From DAIOGN01 sp036745245 (GTDB lineage Bacteria; Zixibacteria; MSB-5A5; JAUVRN01): 14,074 nt of DNA. The notes beneath the pieces are model-generated. The model had not been told where the DNA came from. It saw only the letters and a list, made by a program, of their open reading frames with translations, and did not search any database. The translations under genes and the position numbers were made by a program. Where the stretch lies: the NCBI GenBank assembly GCA_036745245.1, contig DAIOGN010000093.1, positions 1 to 14,074 of the forward strand. Direction: 5' to 3'. This document shows, in pieces, positions 1 to 7,100 of this stretch (positions are counted from its first letter, which is position 1; the number at the start of each line of letters is the position of its first letter).

Positions 1-1
1 G

Positions 2-919
2 GTTCGGCACACACGCGCTCTCTCCCACACAGATCTGGCCGCGCTTGCACGTCCCAGACTCCTGCGCATGCTGGCGCACGGCACCACCACGGCCGAAGCC
101 AAGTCGGGCTATGGCCTGTCCACGGAAAGCGAACTCGAACAGCTGCGCGCGATCCGCGACCTGAACCGCTCCCTGCCGCTGGATCTGGTGCCCACGTTTC
201 TGGGCGCCCACGAAGTGCCCGATGAGTTCCGGGGGAAGCGCGAGGAGTACATCGATCTCGTCACGCACGAGATGCTGCCCCAGGTGGCCTCCGAGAAACT
301 GGCAGTGTTTTCGGATGTCTTTTGCGAGACAGGCGTGTACACCCTGGAAGAAACCCGTCGCATTCAGGAGGCCGCACGAGCGGCCGGGCTCGGGATCAAA
401 CTTCATGCCGATGAACTGGAGTCCACGGGGGGTGCGGAGCTGGCATGCGAGCTGGGAGCGGCGAGCGCCGACCACCTCATCCGGGTGTCCGAAGCAGGCA
501 TCCGCGGCTTGAGAGAAAGCAATACGGTGGCCGTGCTCCTGCCGGGGACCAGCTTCTCCCTCGGCGCGCGGCACTTCGCCCCCGGGCGGGGCATGGTGGA
601 CGCCGGGCTGGCCGTGGCGCTGGCCACCGACTGCAATGCCGGGTCGTGCAATTGCGAATCGTTGACCATGGCCGCAGCGCTGGCGGCACAGTATTATAGG
701 TTTTCGGCGGCCGAGTGCTGGTGCGCTCTCACAGCCAACGCCGCCTGGGCCCTGGGCAGGGCAGGCGACATCGGGTCGCTTGCGCCGGGGTATCGGGCCG
801 ACCTCGTAATCTGGGAGATGGAGGACCACCGGGAATTGCCGTTTCACTTTGGCGTCAACCTGGCGCACCGCGTCGTGAAGAACGGCGTGGTGGTGGCCGG
901 GGCGGGAGTCGATCGCTGA
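2..919 (+). CDS. hutI: Imidazolonepropionase, C-terminal part (5' end off the window)
   Basis: Imidazolonepropionase hydrolyses 4-imidazolone-5-propanoate to N-formimidoyl-L-glutamate, the third step of histidine degradation, in the cytoplasm. The family's signatures are present in order: AKSGYGL, GAHEVP, DVFCETGVY, KLHADEL (codons near 401-421), SADHL, LLPGTSFSLG and ATDCNAGSC (near 623-649). The His of KLHADEL and the Asp of ATDCN match the family's zinc ligands; the N-terminal HxH zinc pair lies beyond the left edge. The reading frame is open from base 2, and the residues before the first ATG (position 68), such as TDLAALARPRLLRM, already fit the family. That ATG is therefore internal and the gene is cut by the window edge. 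The end is complete: TGA at 917-919 overlaps the start of the next gene. Placing a catabolic enzyme at the head of an envelope-gene run is unusual. The identification is very secure. Confidence 0.96.
   Translation, partial: VRHTRALSHTDLAALARPRLLRMLAHGTTTAEAKSGYGLSTESELEQLRAIRDLNRSLPLDLVPTFLGAHEVPDEFRGKREEYIDLVTHEMLPQVASEKLAVFSDVFCETGVYTLEETRRIQEAARAAGLGIKLHADELESTGGAELACELGAASADHLIRVSEAGIRGLRESNTVAVLLPGTSFSLGARHFAPGRGMVDAGLAVALATDCNAGSCNCESLTMAAALAAQYYRFSAAECWCALTANAAWALGRAGDIGSLAPGYRADLVIWEMEDHRELPFHFGVNLAHRVVKNGVVVAGAGVDR
904..908 (+). promoter_or_regulatory. Ribosome binding site for the CTG-started lptE
   Basis: GGGAG lies inside the last codons of hutI, seven bases before the CTG at 916. 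This is normal Shine-Dalgarno spacing and is the main support for choosing that codon as the start. Confidence 0.55.
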
Positions 920-1407
920 ACTTCAGGGTTCTCCTGGTGGCGTGCGCACTGTGCGTGACTGCACTGGCCTGCGGCCCGTACAGCTTTAACCCCTCCGGGC
1001 GGTCGTCCCTCAAGAGCATCGCCGTGCCGCTCTTCGAAAACCAGACGCGGGAATACGGCATTCGCGAGCTGCTCACCGAAGGGGTCATCAACGGCTTCGT
1101 TCAGGACGGCAGCGTGACGGTGGTCAACGAAAAGCGCGCGGAGGCGGTACTGCGCGGTAGCGTTCTCGCGTACGTGCGCCAGCCCTACACCTATGCCGCC
1201 GATGAATCGGTGCAGGAGTATCGCGTGGTCATCACCATTCAGGCGCGTCTGGAAGACGCCGTAAGGCGTCAGGTGATCTGGGAAGAGACGAGTCTGGTGC
1301 AGTGGGGGAATTTCAACGCCGTGGGCGAGACCGAGGATGAAGGCAAGACCCGCGCCGTGGAAAAACTTGCGGAGGATATCGTGAATCGGACGGTGAGGTC
1401 GTGGTGA
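916..1407 (+). CDS. lptE: LptE-like LPS-assembly lipoprotein, probable CTG start
   Basis: The product is about 163 residues: a lipoprotein signal, then a mature chain beginning CGPYSF, with KSIAVPLFENQTREYG and a C-terminal EKLAEDIVNRTVRSW helix. This is the layout of LptE-family proteins, the plug lipoprotein of the LptD outer-membrane LPS translocon. The hydrophobic segment LLVACALCVTALAC ends at Cys19 in an atypical lipobox (A-L-A-C). No ATG, GTG or TTG lies in frame between the end of hutI and the signal core; the only GTG (937) would remove half the signal peptide. A CTG at 916 overlaps the hutI stop as CTGA and follows GGGAG (904-908) by seven bases, so I infer CTG initiation. The long upstream open frame back to 715 overlaps hutI and lacks homology-like content. 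The 3' end overlaps the next gene. The family call is from pattern recognition of a divergent family; the start is less certain than the frame. Confidence 0.8.
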   Translation: MNFRVLLVACALCVTALACGPYSFNPSGRSSLKSIAVPLFENQTREYGIRELLTEGVINGFVQDGSVTVVNEKRAEAVLRGSVLAYVRQPYTYAADESVQEYRVVITIQARLEDAVRRQVIWEETSLVQWGNFNAVGETEDEGKTRAVEKLAEDIVNRTVRSW

Positions 1408-2417
1408 GAATTCGAGCATGCGCAGTGCTGGTGGCTCTCGTCTGGGTGGCTCCGGCTGTGGCACAGGTGAACGCACAGGCCGGCACGTCGGCGTTTGGAT
1501 TCCTCGCCGTGCCTCAAAACGCGAGGCTCGTGGCCATGGGCGGGGCGGGTGTGGCCGAAGCCTCCGACCAGGCCGCCTTGCAGATCAACCCGGCGGGTTT
1601 GTCGCAGCAGCGCCTGCAGAGGTGGTCGGCCACGTACAGCGAGCTGTTCTCCGGCGTTCAGAGCGGCTTCGTCTCCTATTCGCGCGCGGTGGAGTCGGAG
1701 ACCGTGATTGGAGTGGCGCTCACGTATCTCTCGAGCACGGACATTCCGGGACGCGACGCCACCAACCAGGACCTGGGCTCCTGGGGTTTTTCGGACCTGG
1801 CCTTTTCCGCCTCCGTGGGGACGCGTGTCGTGGGTGGGCCCGACACTCTGCCGCCGGATCTCCGCCGGCGGATGAACGCGCAGGAATTCCGACTGGATGC
1901 CGGCCTTACTGCTAAGTGGATTCACGAAACACTGGATGCCTACACAGCTTCAGGCGTTGCTGCGGACCTGGGCGTGCTGGCGCATCTGCCGGACGACCGC
2001 ACGCGCCTGGGCGTCTCGGTTCTGAACCTGGGAACGCAGACGTCGGCCTATCGCGAGGAGAAGGACCCGCTGCCCTCGGTGATCCTTGCGGGCTTCCGGC
2101 ACGGCCTGCGCGGACTGCCGCTCATGGTGGCCTTCGACGCCCGCTTCCCGCGCGACAACGACGTGCGTTTCGGGACCGGCCTGGAGGCACTGCTGTTCGC
2201 GCAACGAAACCGTCCTGCGCCCCTGGCACTGAGGGTGGGTTTTAACTCGCAGGGACGAGACCTTCGCACCCAGGCGGAGACATCCGAAACGGCTGGCTTT
2301 TCCACCGGGCTAGGCGTGCGCTGGAAGGCTCTCGAGCTGGACTACTCCTTTACCCCCGGCCTGGGACTCGGTACGCTGCACAGGTTTACGCTGTCCGGAC
2401 AGATCGGGGGCGCGTGA
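1404..2417 (+). CDS. PorV/PorQ-family outer-membrane beta-barrel protein
   Basis: The protein has about 337 residues with a cleavable signal peptide (charged RIR, hydrophobic core, likely cleavage after APAVA). The mature start carries the family hallmark FGFLAVPQNARLVAMGG, then INPAGLSQ, followed by alternating amphipathic strands and a final strand (LHRFTLSGQIGGA). This is the PorV/PorQ (UPF0164) group of the FadL-like barrel superfamily. In Bacteroidetes PorV is the outer-membrane shuttle of the type IX secretion system, but many FCB-type genomes carry several members of unknown role, so I do not claim type IX secretion here. GTG 1404 overlaps the upstream stop as GTGA and lies five bases after GGTGAGG (1392-1398). 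GTG 1401 is an alternative one codon earlier. Its neighbours are an LptE-like protein and a small lipoprotein, consistent with an envelope operon. Confidence 0.82.
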   Translation: MRIRACAVLVALVWVAPAVAQVNAQAGTSAFGFLAVPQNARLVAMGGAGVAEASDQAALQINPAGLSQQRLQRWSATYSELFSGVQSGFVSYSRAVESETVIGVALTYLSSTDIPGRDATNQDLGSWGFSDLAFSASVGTRVVGGPDTLPPDLRRRMNAQEFRLDAGLTAKWIHETLDAYTASGVAADLGVLAHLPDDRTRLGVSVLNLGTQTSAYREEKDPLPSVILAGFRHGLRGLPLMVAFDARFPRDNDVRFGTGLEALLFAQRNRPAPLALRVGFNSQGRDLRTQAETSETAGFSTGLGVRWKALELDYSFTPGLGLGTLHRFTLSGQIGGA

Positions 2418-2866
2418 GACAGCTCTTCGGCCTGGTTCTCCTAGCAGGGGTTCTCTTCTCGGCCTGCAACCTCTCGTCCAGAGAGCCGCGCGAGGCCGTG
2501 ATCAAGTTCCTGCGGGCGGTAAAAGTGGCCGATACGCTGGCCATCCTGCAGGGATTTACGCTCGAGGCGCCTTACACCCTCCTGCCCGACACCGGCCTGT
2601 GGCCCGACGGGGATCCGCGCAGCGACACGCTCATGGCGGCACGCTTGCTCGCCGAGCTCTCGCCGGGAGGCACCGTTTTTCAGCGCTGGCTGGACCGCAG
2701 AATGGTGGTGGGCGAAGCCGAAGTACGTGGCGATTCGGCGAAGGTCGAAGTGACCAGTCTCGATCAGATCAAGGGTTCCCAGGTGTACAACAAGTTCGGC
2801 CTCGTGCGCGGGAGCGGGATCTGGCGGATCTATTCGTTCCGCACCGAGACGGGCCCTGAACTCTGA
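2414..2866 (+). CDS. Small predicted lipoprotein of unknown function
   Basis: The product is 150 residues. It begins with a lipoprotein signal, RQLFGLVLLAGVLFSAC, with the lipidated Cys at position 18, so it should be anchored in the envelope. The mature part opens with REPREAVIKFLRAVKVADT, a helix typical of small NTF2-like or DUF4878-like lipoproteins, and ends with strands (AEVRGDSAKVEVTSLDQIKG, SGIWRIYSFRTE) that look like the curved sheet of that fold. I cannot name a family with confidence. The GTG start overlaps the preceding stop as GTGA, with a run of Gs (2406-2410) just before it. The stop overlaps the next ATG by one base (TGATG). It sits between a barrel protein and a DinB-like protein, so an envelope role is an inference from its signal and position only. 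Confidence 0.85.
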   Translation: MRQLFGLVLLAGVLFSACNLSSREPREAVIKFLRAVKVADTLAILQGFTLEAPYTLLPDTGLWPDGDPRSDTLMAARLLAELSPGGTVFQRWLDRRMVVGEAEVRGDSAKVEVTSLDQIKGSQVYNKFGLVRGSGIWRIYSFRTETGPEL

Positions 2867-3354
2867 TGGCCAGCGAGTCCGAGGTAAAGCAGGTCTTCGA
2901 GCGGCTGGCGGGTGCCCCCCGCATGCTGTTCGAGGTGTGCTCGGGTGCGTCGCCCGAACGCCTCGCGCGCCCCATGGCGGCGGGGAAGTGGTCGCCCCTC
3001 CAGGTGATCGCGCACCTGGTGGGCTGCGATCGCGAAGCACTTCTGCCGCGCGTGGAGAAGATGCTCAACGAAGATCTTCCGTTCCTCGCGCGGTTCGATC
3101 AGGATCTCTGGATGAAGCAGTACGGCGACGTGTACAACCGCAAGGCCGTGTCCCTGCTCGACGAATTCGCGCGCCTTCGCGAGAAGTCCATGGTTCTGCT
3201 CTTCGACCTTGGACTCGAGAGCTGGCATCGCACGGGTCAGCACGAGGAGCGCGGCAGGATCACCATCTTCGATCTGGTGTCGTACTTCGCGCATCACGAC
3301 GAGCACCACAGGCGACAGATTGCGGAGTTCCTCGCCGCGCCAATTGTCCGTTGA
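2866..3354 (+). CDS. DinB-like four-helix-bundle protein
   Basis: The product is 162 residues with no signal peptide, so it is cytoplasmic. The pattern KWSPLQVIAHLVGCDRE (residues 41-57) and FAHHDEHHRRQIAEF (residues 141-155) is that of DinB/YfiT-like proteins. These are four-helix bundles in which one His of the first motif and two of the second bind a divalent metal; here His50 and His143/144 with His147/148 are the candidates. Some members are thiol-dependent transferases and many have no known activity, so I assign none. Length is normal for the family. The ATG overlaps the upstream stop (TGATG), making it the last gene of the coupled run. Its stop (3352-3354) lies within the -35 hexamer of the putative tRNA promoter. 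Confidence 0.85.
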   Translation: MASESEVKQVFERLAGAPRMLFEVCSGASPERLARPMAAGKWSPLQVIAHLVGCDREALLPRVEKMLNEDLPFLARFDQDLWMKQYGDVYNRKAVSLLDEFARLREKSMVLLFDLGLESWHRTGQHEERGRITIFDLVSYFAHHDEHHRRQIAEFLAAPIVR

Positions 3355-3378
3355 ACCCCCCGGGGACGCGCCTATATT
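3351..3378 (+). promoter_or_regulatory. Putative promoter of tRNA-Ser(UGA)
   Basis: TTGAAC (3351-3356) and TATATT (3373-3378) are separated by 16 bases and read as a sigma70-type promoter. The -10 box ends six bases before the mature tRNA 5' end at 3385, so transcription would start at or almost at the first tRNA base. The -35 box overlaps the dinB-like stop codon. Confidence 0.5.
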
Positions 3379-3384
3379 TCCCCC

Positions 3385-3471
3385 GGAGGGATAGACCTAA
3401 TTGGTAAGGCAACGGACTTGAAATCCGTCGGGTGCAAGCCCTTGGGGGTTCGAGTCCCCCTCCCTCCGCCA
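3385..3471 (+). tRNA. tRNA-Ser (anticodon UGA), CCA encoded
   Basis: The 7-bp acceptor stem is perfect (GGAGGGA with TCCCTCC, 3385-3391 and 3461-3467). The anticodon stem ACGGA/TCCGT encloses loop CTTGAAA, giving anticodon TGA (3419-3421), which reads UCA serine codons. A 15-base variable arm (3429-3443, GGG pairing with CCC) marks a class II tRNA, as expected for serine. The T arm GGGGG-TTCGAGT-CCCCC is perfect. Discriminator G3468 is followed by a genome-encoded CCA (3469-3471). The D arm is odd: the bases flanking the TAATTGG loop give only about two good pairs. The identity is otherwise clear. Confidence 0.93.
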
Positions 3472-3491
3472 GCATTCCAAACGTATTGCCC

Positions 3492-3538
3492 CGCGCCGCA
3501 CGGCGCGTAACCTACTCGGGTTCGGGCCTGCGCCCGAA
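3492..3538 (+). terminator. Two inverted repeats between the tRNA genes, possible terminator or processing signal
   Basis: Two hairpins can form in tandem. The first pairs CGCGCCG (3492-3498) with CGGCGCG (3501-3507). The second pairs TTCGGGC (3521-3527) with GCCCGAA (3532-3538) around a CTGC tetraloop. Neither is followed by a proper run of Ts (only GTTT shortly after), so a Rho-independent terminator is possible but not convincing. They could instead separate the two tRNAs in a common transcript. Confidence 0.4.
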
Positions 3539-3548
3539 GCGTTTCACG

Positions 3549-3635
3549 GGAGGGGTGGCCGAGTGGCCGAAGGCAGCTGCCTGCTAAGCAGTTGATCGGG
3601 AAACCGATCCCAGGGTTCGAATCCCTGCCCCTCCG
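3549..3635 (+). tRNA. tRNA-Ser (anticodon GCU), CCA not encoded
   Basis: The acceptor stem GGAGGGG (3549-3555) pairs with CCCCTCC (3628-3634). The D arm GCC...GGC is canonical. The anticodon stem GCTGC/GCAGT encloses CTGCTAA, giving anticodon GCT (3583-3585), which reads AGC and AGU serine codons. The long variable arm forms ATCGG-GAAA-CCGAT, and the T arm CAGGG-TTCGAAT-CCCTG is perfect. Discriminator G3635 is followed by CATTT, so the CCA end must be added enzymatically, unlike in the neighbouring tRNA. A 50-bp repeat shared with 9991-10040 begins at this last base. Confidence 0.96.
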
Positions 3636-3696
3636 CATTTCAGGTTTATTCGGGTCACATCCTTTACACTTCATTCAAGGCACATAGTTTACACTT
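3635..3696 (+). repeat. Repeat copy A next to the tRNA: possible mobile-element end or attachment site
   Basis: Bases 3635-3684 match 9991-10040 without gaps at 40 of 50 positions, in the same orientation. Inside it CACAT-NN-TTTACACTT occurs twice with a 25-base period (TTTACACTT at 3663-3671 and 3688-3696). Short repeated sites like this are typical of transposon ends or recombinase arms. I have the impression of IS481-like ends but cannot confirm it. No transposase gene remains. Confidence 0.5.
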
Positions 3697-4159
3697 TTGC
3701 GGCGTACCCATTTCCTCTGGAGGTTGGCGTTCAGCCAGCCCTCAAAACCGGTAAGCACACCCGTAACGATGCCGGCAATGGCACCGATTGGCATTGTGAA
3801 AAGAGCGTAGAGAGGTCCGCACCATTTTCTCCCTCAGTGCCAAGGCTCAGCATCGCCCCAGCAGCTACTCCTACCAGCGTGGCCACTTTCAATCTGAGCA
3901 GCTGATACTACTCCGACCAGAAGGGGCACACTTGGCGCAATGCGTTCTAGGACCGCCGCGTAATTCAGCTATATTGCAAAGTGCCTCAATAGCCAGGTCC
4001 AGCTTCCAACGCTGCCAAGTGCGCTGTCAGCGCACCCGTCAGAGCCAGACGGCTCGACTTTGATTGCACCAGATTCAATTGGGTAGGTCCGACCGGACGA
4101 TCTCCGTGCATGGCGGACCGGGGATGGGTAACTCTACACATCTGGCAAGGAAGTGACGC
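3697..4159. other. Intergenic stretch with no convincing gene
   Basis: No frame holds a believable gene. On the - strand two short hydrophobic stretches in different frames, about 3815-3889 (ATLVGVAAGAMLSLG) and 3675-3794 (MPIGAIAGIVTGVLTGFEGW), could be the remains of a small membrane protein broken by frameshifts; this is weak. A perfect dyad, GTGCGCTG-T-CAGCGCAC, lies at 4019-4035. TATATT at 3970-3975 is a possible -10 box for the following gene, but no good -35 precedes it at normal spacing. AAGGAAG (4147-4153) is the ribosome binding site of the next gene. Confidence 0.6.
4019..4035. promoter_or_regulatory. Perfect dyad upstream of the first repeat-protein gene, candidate operator
   Basis: Arms of eight bases, GTGCGCTG and CAGCGCAC, are separated by a single T, about 125 bases before the ATG at 4160. 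An odd-length dyad with a one-base centre suits a dimeric DNA-binding protein better than an RNA hairpin. No regulator is visible in the window. Confidence 0.3.
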
Positions 4160-7100
4160 ATGAATAGAGTCTCATTCCTTTCGCTCTTCTTGGTGCTCTC
4201 ACTCAGTCAAGCCGGAGCGGCGCAGCAGACCGCTTCCGATCCAACTCAGATTGTCCTTCCTGAGCAGGTGAGAGAGTCATCCCGAGCGAACCCCAATCCC
4301 GTAGTCAGTGTGGATTCACAGAGTGCACCGATCGCCCAGTCCCAGGCTAGAAGTGTGCAGGAATTCCTTGCTCCCGATGGCCGGTTTGACCTGGAGGCAG
4401 CGCGGCGGTCAGGTTACCAGGGGCCGTTGGATATGGAGGGGTTTGCATCGACCAACGACCCGCTCATGGGTCAGCCGTTATTTCAGCGGTCGGCAACGCA
4501 CGAGACAGCCGACGATCCTGATGACATTTATTGGGATAACAGCCTCTCGCCGTCGTTGCCGGGCGTTGATGGTTCGGTCCAGGCCCTGACCGTTTTCGAC
4601 GGAAAACTTATCGCCGGAGGGGGCTTCACGATCGCCGGCGGCGTGACTGTCAACTTCATCGCGGCCTGGGACGGTTCTTCATGGTCGGCATTGGGGTCGG
4701 GGATGAATGGCCAGGTCCAGACTCTGACCGTATTTGACGGCAAGCTCTTCGCCGGGGGATATTTCACGACTGCCGGCGGCGTGGTCGCTAGTTACATCGC
4801 AGCTTGGGACGGTTCTTCTTGGTCGGCATTGGGGTCGGGTATGAATTCCATAGTCTATACCCTGACCGTTTACGACGGCAGGCTGATCGTTGGGGGAGCC
4901 TTTACGACTGCCGGCGGCGTGGCCGTAAGCTACATCGCGGCCTGGGACGGTTCTTCCTGGTCGGCATTGGGGTCGGGGATGGGAGGAGGAGGTTATCCCG
5001 GTGTATATGCCCTGACCGTCTTCGACGCCAAGCTGATCGCCGGGGGATATTTCACGACTGCCGGCGGCGTAGCAGCCAACTACATCGCAGCCTGGGACGG
5101 TTCTTCCTGGTCGGCATTGGGGTCGGGGATGAACAGCTCGGTCCGGGCCCTGATCGTCTACGACGGTAAGCTCTGCGCCGGCGGAGATTTCACGACTACC
5201 GGTGGCGTGGCCGCCAACGACATCGCGGCGTGGGACGGTTCTTCCTGGTCGGCATTGGGGTCGGGGATGGATGGCTCTGTCTATGACCTGACCGTCTACA
5301 ACGGTAAGCTGATTGCCGGGGGACCGTTCACGACTGCCGGCGGCGTGGGCGTAAGCTACATCGCAGCCTGGGACGGTTCTTCCTGGTCGGCATTAGGGGC
5401 GGGGATGAGTAATACCGTCTTTGCCCTGACCGTTTACGACGCCAGGCTGATCGCTGGGGGAGCCTTTACGACTGCCGATGGCGTGACTGCCGACCACATC
5501 GCGGCCTGGGGCGGTTCGTCATGGTCGGGATCGTGGTCCGGAATGAATGGCTCGGTCCATGCCCTGACTGTCTACGACGGCAAGCTCTGCGCCGGGGGAA
5601 CCTTCACGACTGCCGGCGGCGTGGCCGCCAACTACATCGCGGCTCGGGACGGTTCTTCCTGGTTGGCCCTGGGGTCTGGGATGTCTGGCGGGATCGTGCA
5701 AACTGGGGTCTATGCCCTGACCGTTTACGACGGCAAGCTCTGCGCCGGGGGGGGCTTCTCGACTGCCGGCGGCGTGGCCGCCATCAGCATCGCGGCCTGG
5801 GACGGTTCCTCCTGGTCGGCCTTGGGGTCAGGGATGGGAGGAGGCTATCCCTTGGTCTTTGCCCTGACCGTCTACGACGGCAAGCTGATCGCTGGGGGAT
5901 ACTTCACGACTGCCGGCGGCGTGGCCGCCAACAACATCGCTGCCTGGGACGGTTCTTCATGGTCGGCATTGGGGTCTGGAATGTCTGGCGGGACCGTGCA
6001 AACTGGGGTCTATGATCTGACCGTCTACGACAACAAGCTTATCACCGGGGGGAGTTTCACGAGTGCCGGCGGCGTGGCCGCCAACAACATCGCTGCCTGG
6101 GACGGTTCTTTCTGGTCGGCATTGGGGTCGGGGATGGGAGGATATGGTCGCTGGGTCTCTGCCCTGATCGCCCATGACGGCAAGCTCTACGCCGGGGGAG
6201 AATTCGCGGTTGCCGGGGGCGCGGCCGCCAACTTCATCGCAGCGTGGGACGGTTCTTCATGGTCGGCTCTGGGGTCGGGCATGAATTCCTATGTGAGTGC
6301 CCTGACTGTCTACGACAGCAAACTGACCGCCGCGGGAACGTTCACCAGAGCGGGCGGCAAGGTCTCTGCCTACTTGGCGCAATGGACGAAGCTCCCCTTC
6401 GATACGGATGGCGATGGTATCTTCGATTACGCCGACAATTGCCCGTCCATCGCGAATCCCACCCAGGAGGATGGTGATGGAGATGGTGCGGGAGATGCCT
6501 GCGACAACTGCCTCACAACGGCGAACTCCAATCAAGCCGACGCAGACTTGGATGGCTCTGGCGATAACTGTGATAGCTGCACAGACACTGACAACGATGG
6601 TCTCGGCGATCCGGGTTACCCGGCCAATACCTGTCAAACCGACAATTGCCCATGGAGTGGAAACCCCGGACAGGAAGATGTCGATGCGGACGGCGTGGGA
6701 GACTCGTGCGATAACTGCGCGCTCGTGCTGAACCCGGCACAAACCGACACAGACGGCGACGGCACAGGCGACGCCTGCGACGGATGCCCTTCCGATCCGT
6801 CTAAGACCGCTCCCGGAGTGTGCGGCTGTGGCGTGGTGGACGCGGATTCGGACACGGATCTGTCACCCGACTGCGTCGACAACTGCCCAACAGCGGCCAA
6901 TCCAAGCCAGGCCGACGCCGACACGGATGGCTTTGGCGATGCCTGCGACAACTGTCCGCACGTGGCTAATCCAAGCCAGCTGGTCACCATCGACATGACC
7001 GGCGACATGAACCTCAGCGGAACCCATTCGTCCACCGATGTGATTCTGCTGGTGAATTACGTCTTCAAGGGTGGGGTTGCACCTGTGCCGTGCCCGGCCA

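Noticed and set aside
715..915. Upstream extension of the lptE-like frame to ATG 715
   Set aside because: It overlaps the well-conserved end of hutI, gives an Arg-rich low-complexity sequence, and would bury the lipoprotein signal more than 60 residues inside the protein.
844..1476. 210-residue open frame on the minus strand
   Set aside because: It is antisense to the hutI end and the lptE-like gene, with His/Pro/Arg-rich composition typical of a shadow frame in GC-rich DNA.
1404..2417. Type IX secretion system component PorV
   Set aside because: The family fits, but none of the four secreted proteins carries a recognisable type IX C-terminal domain and no other Por protein is present; only PorV/PorQ family membership is claimed.
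4804..6015. Long repeated frames such as MGRFFLVGIGVG inside the first Kelch-like gene
   Set aside because: They are the +1 frame of the same tandem repeats; periodic DNA keeps alternative frames open. They have no ribosome binding site or signal of selection.
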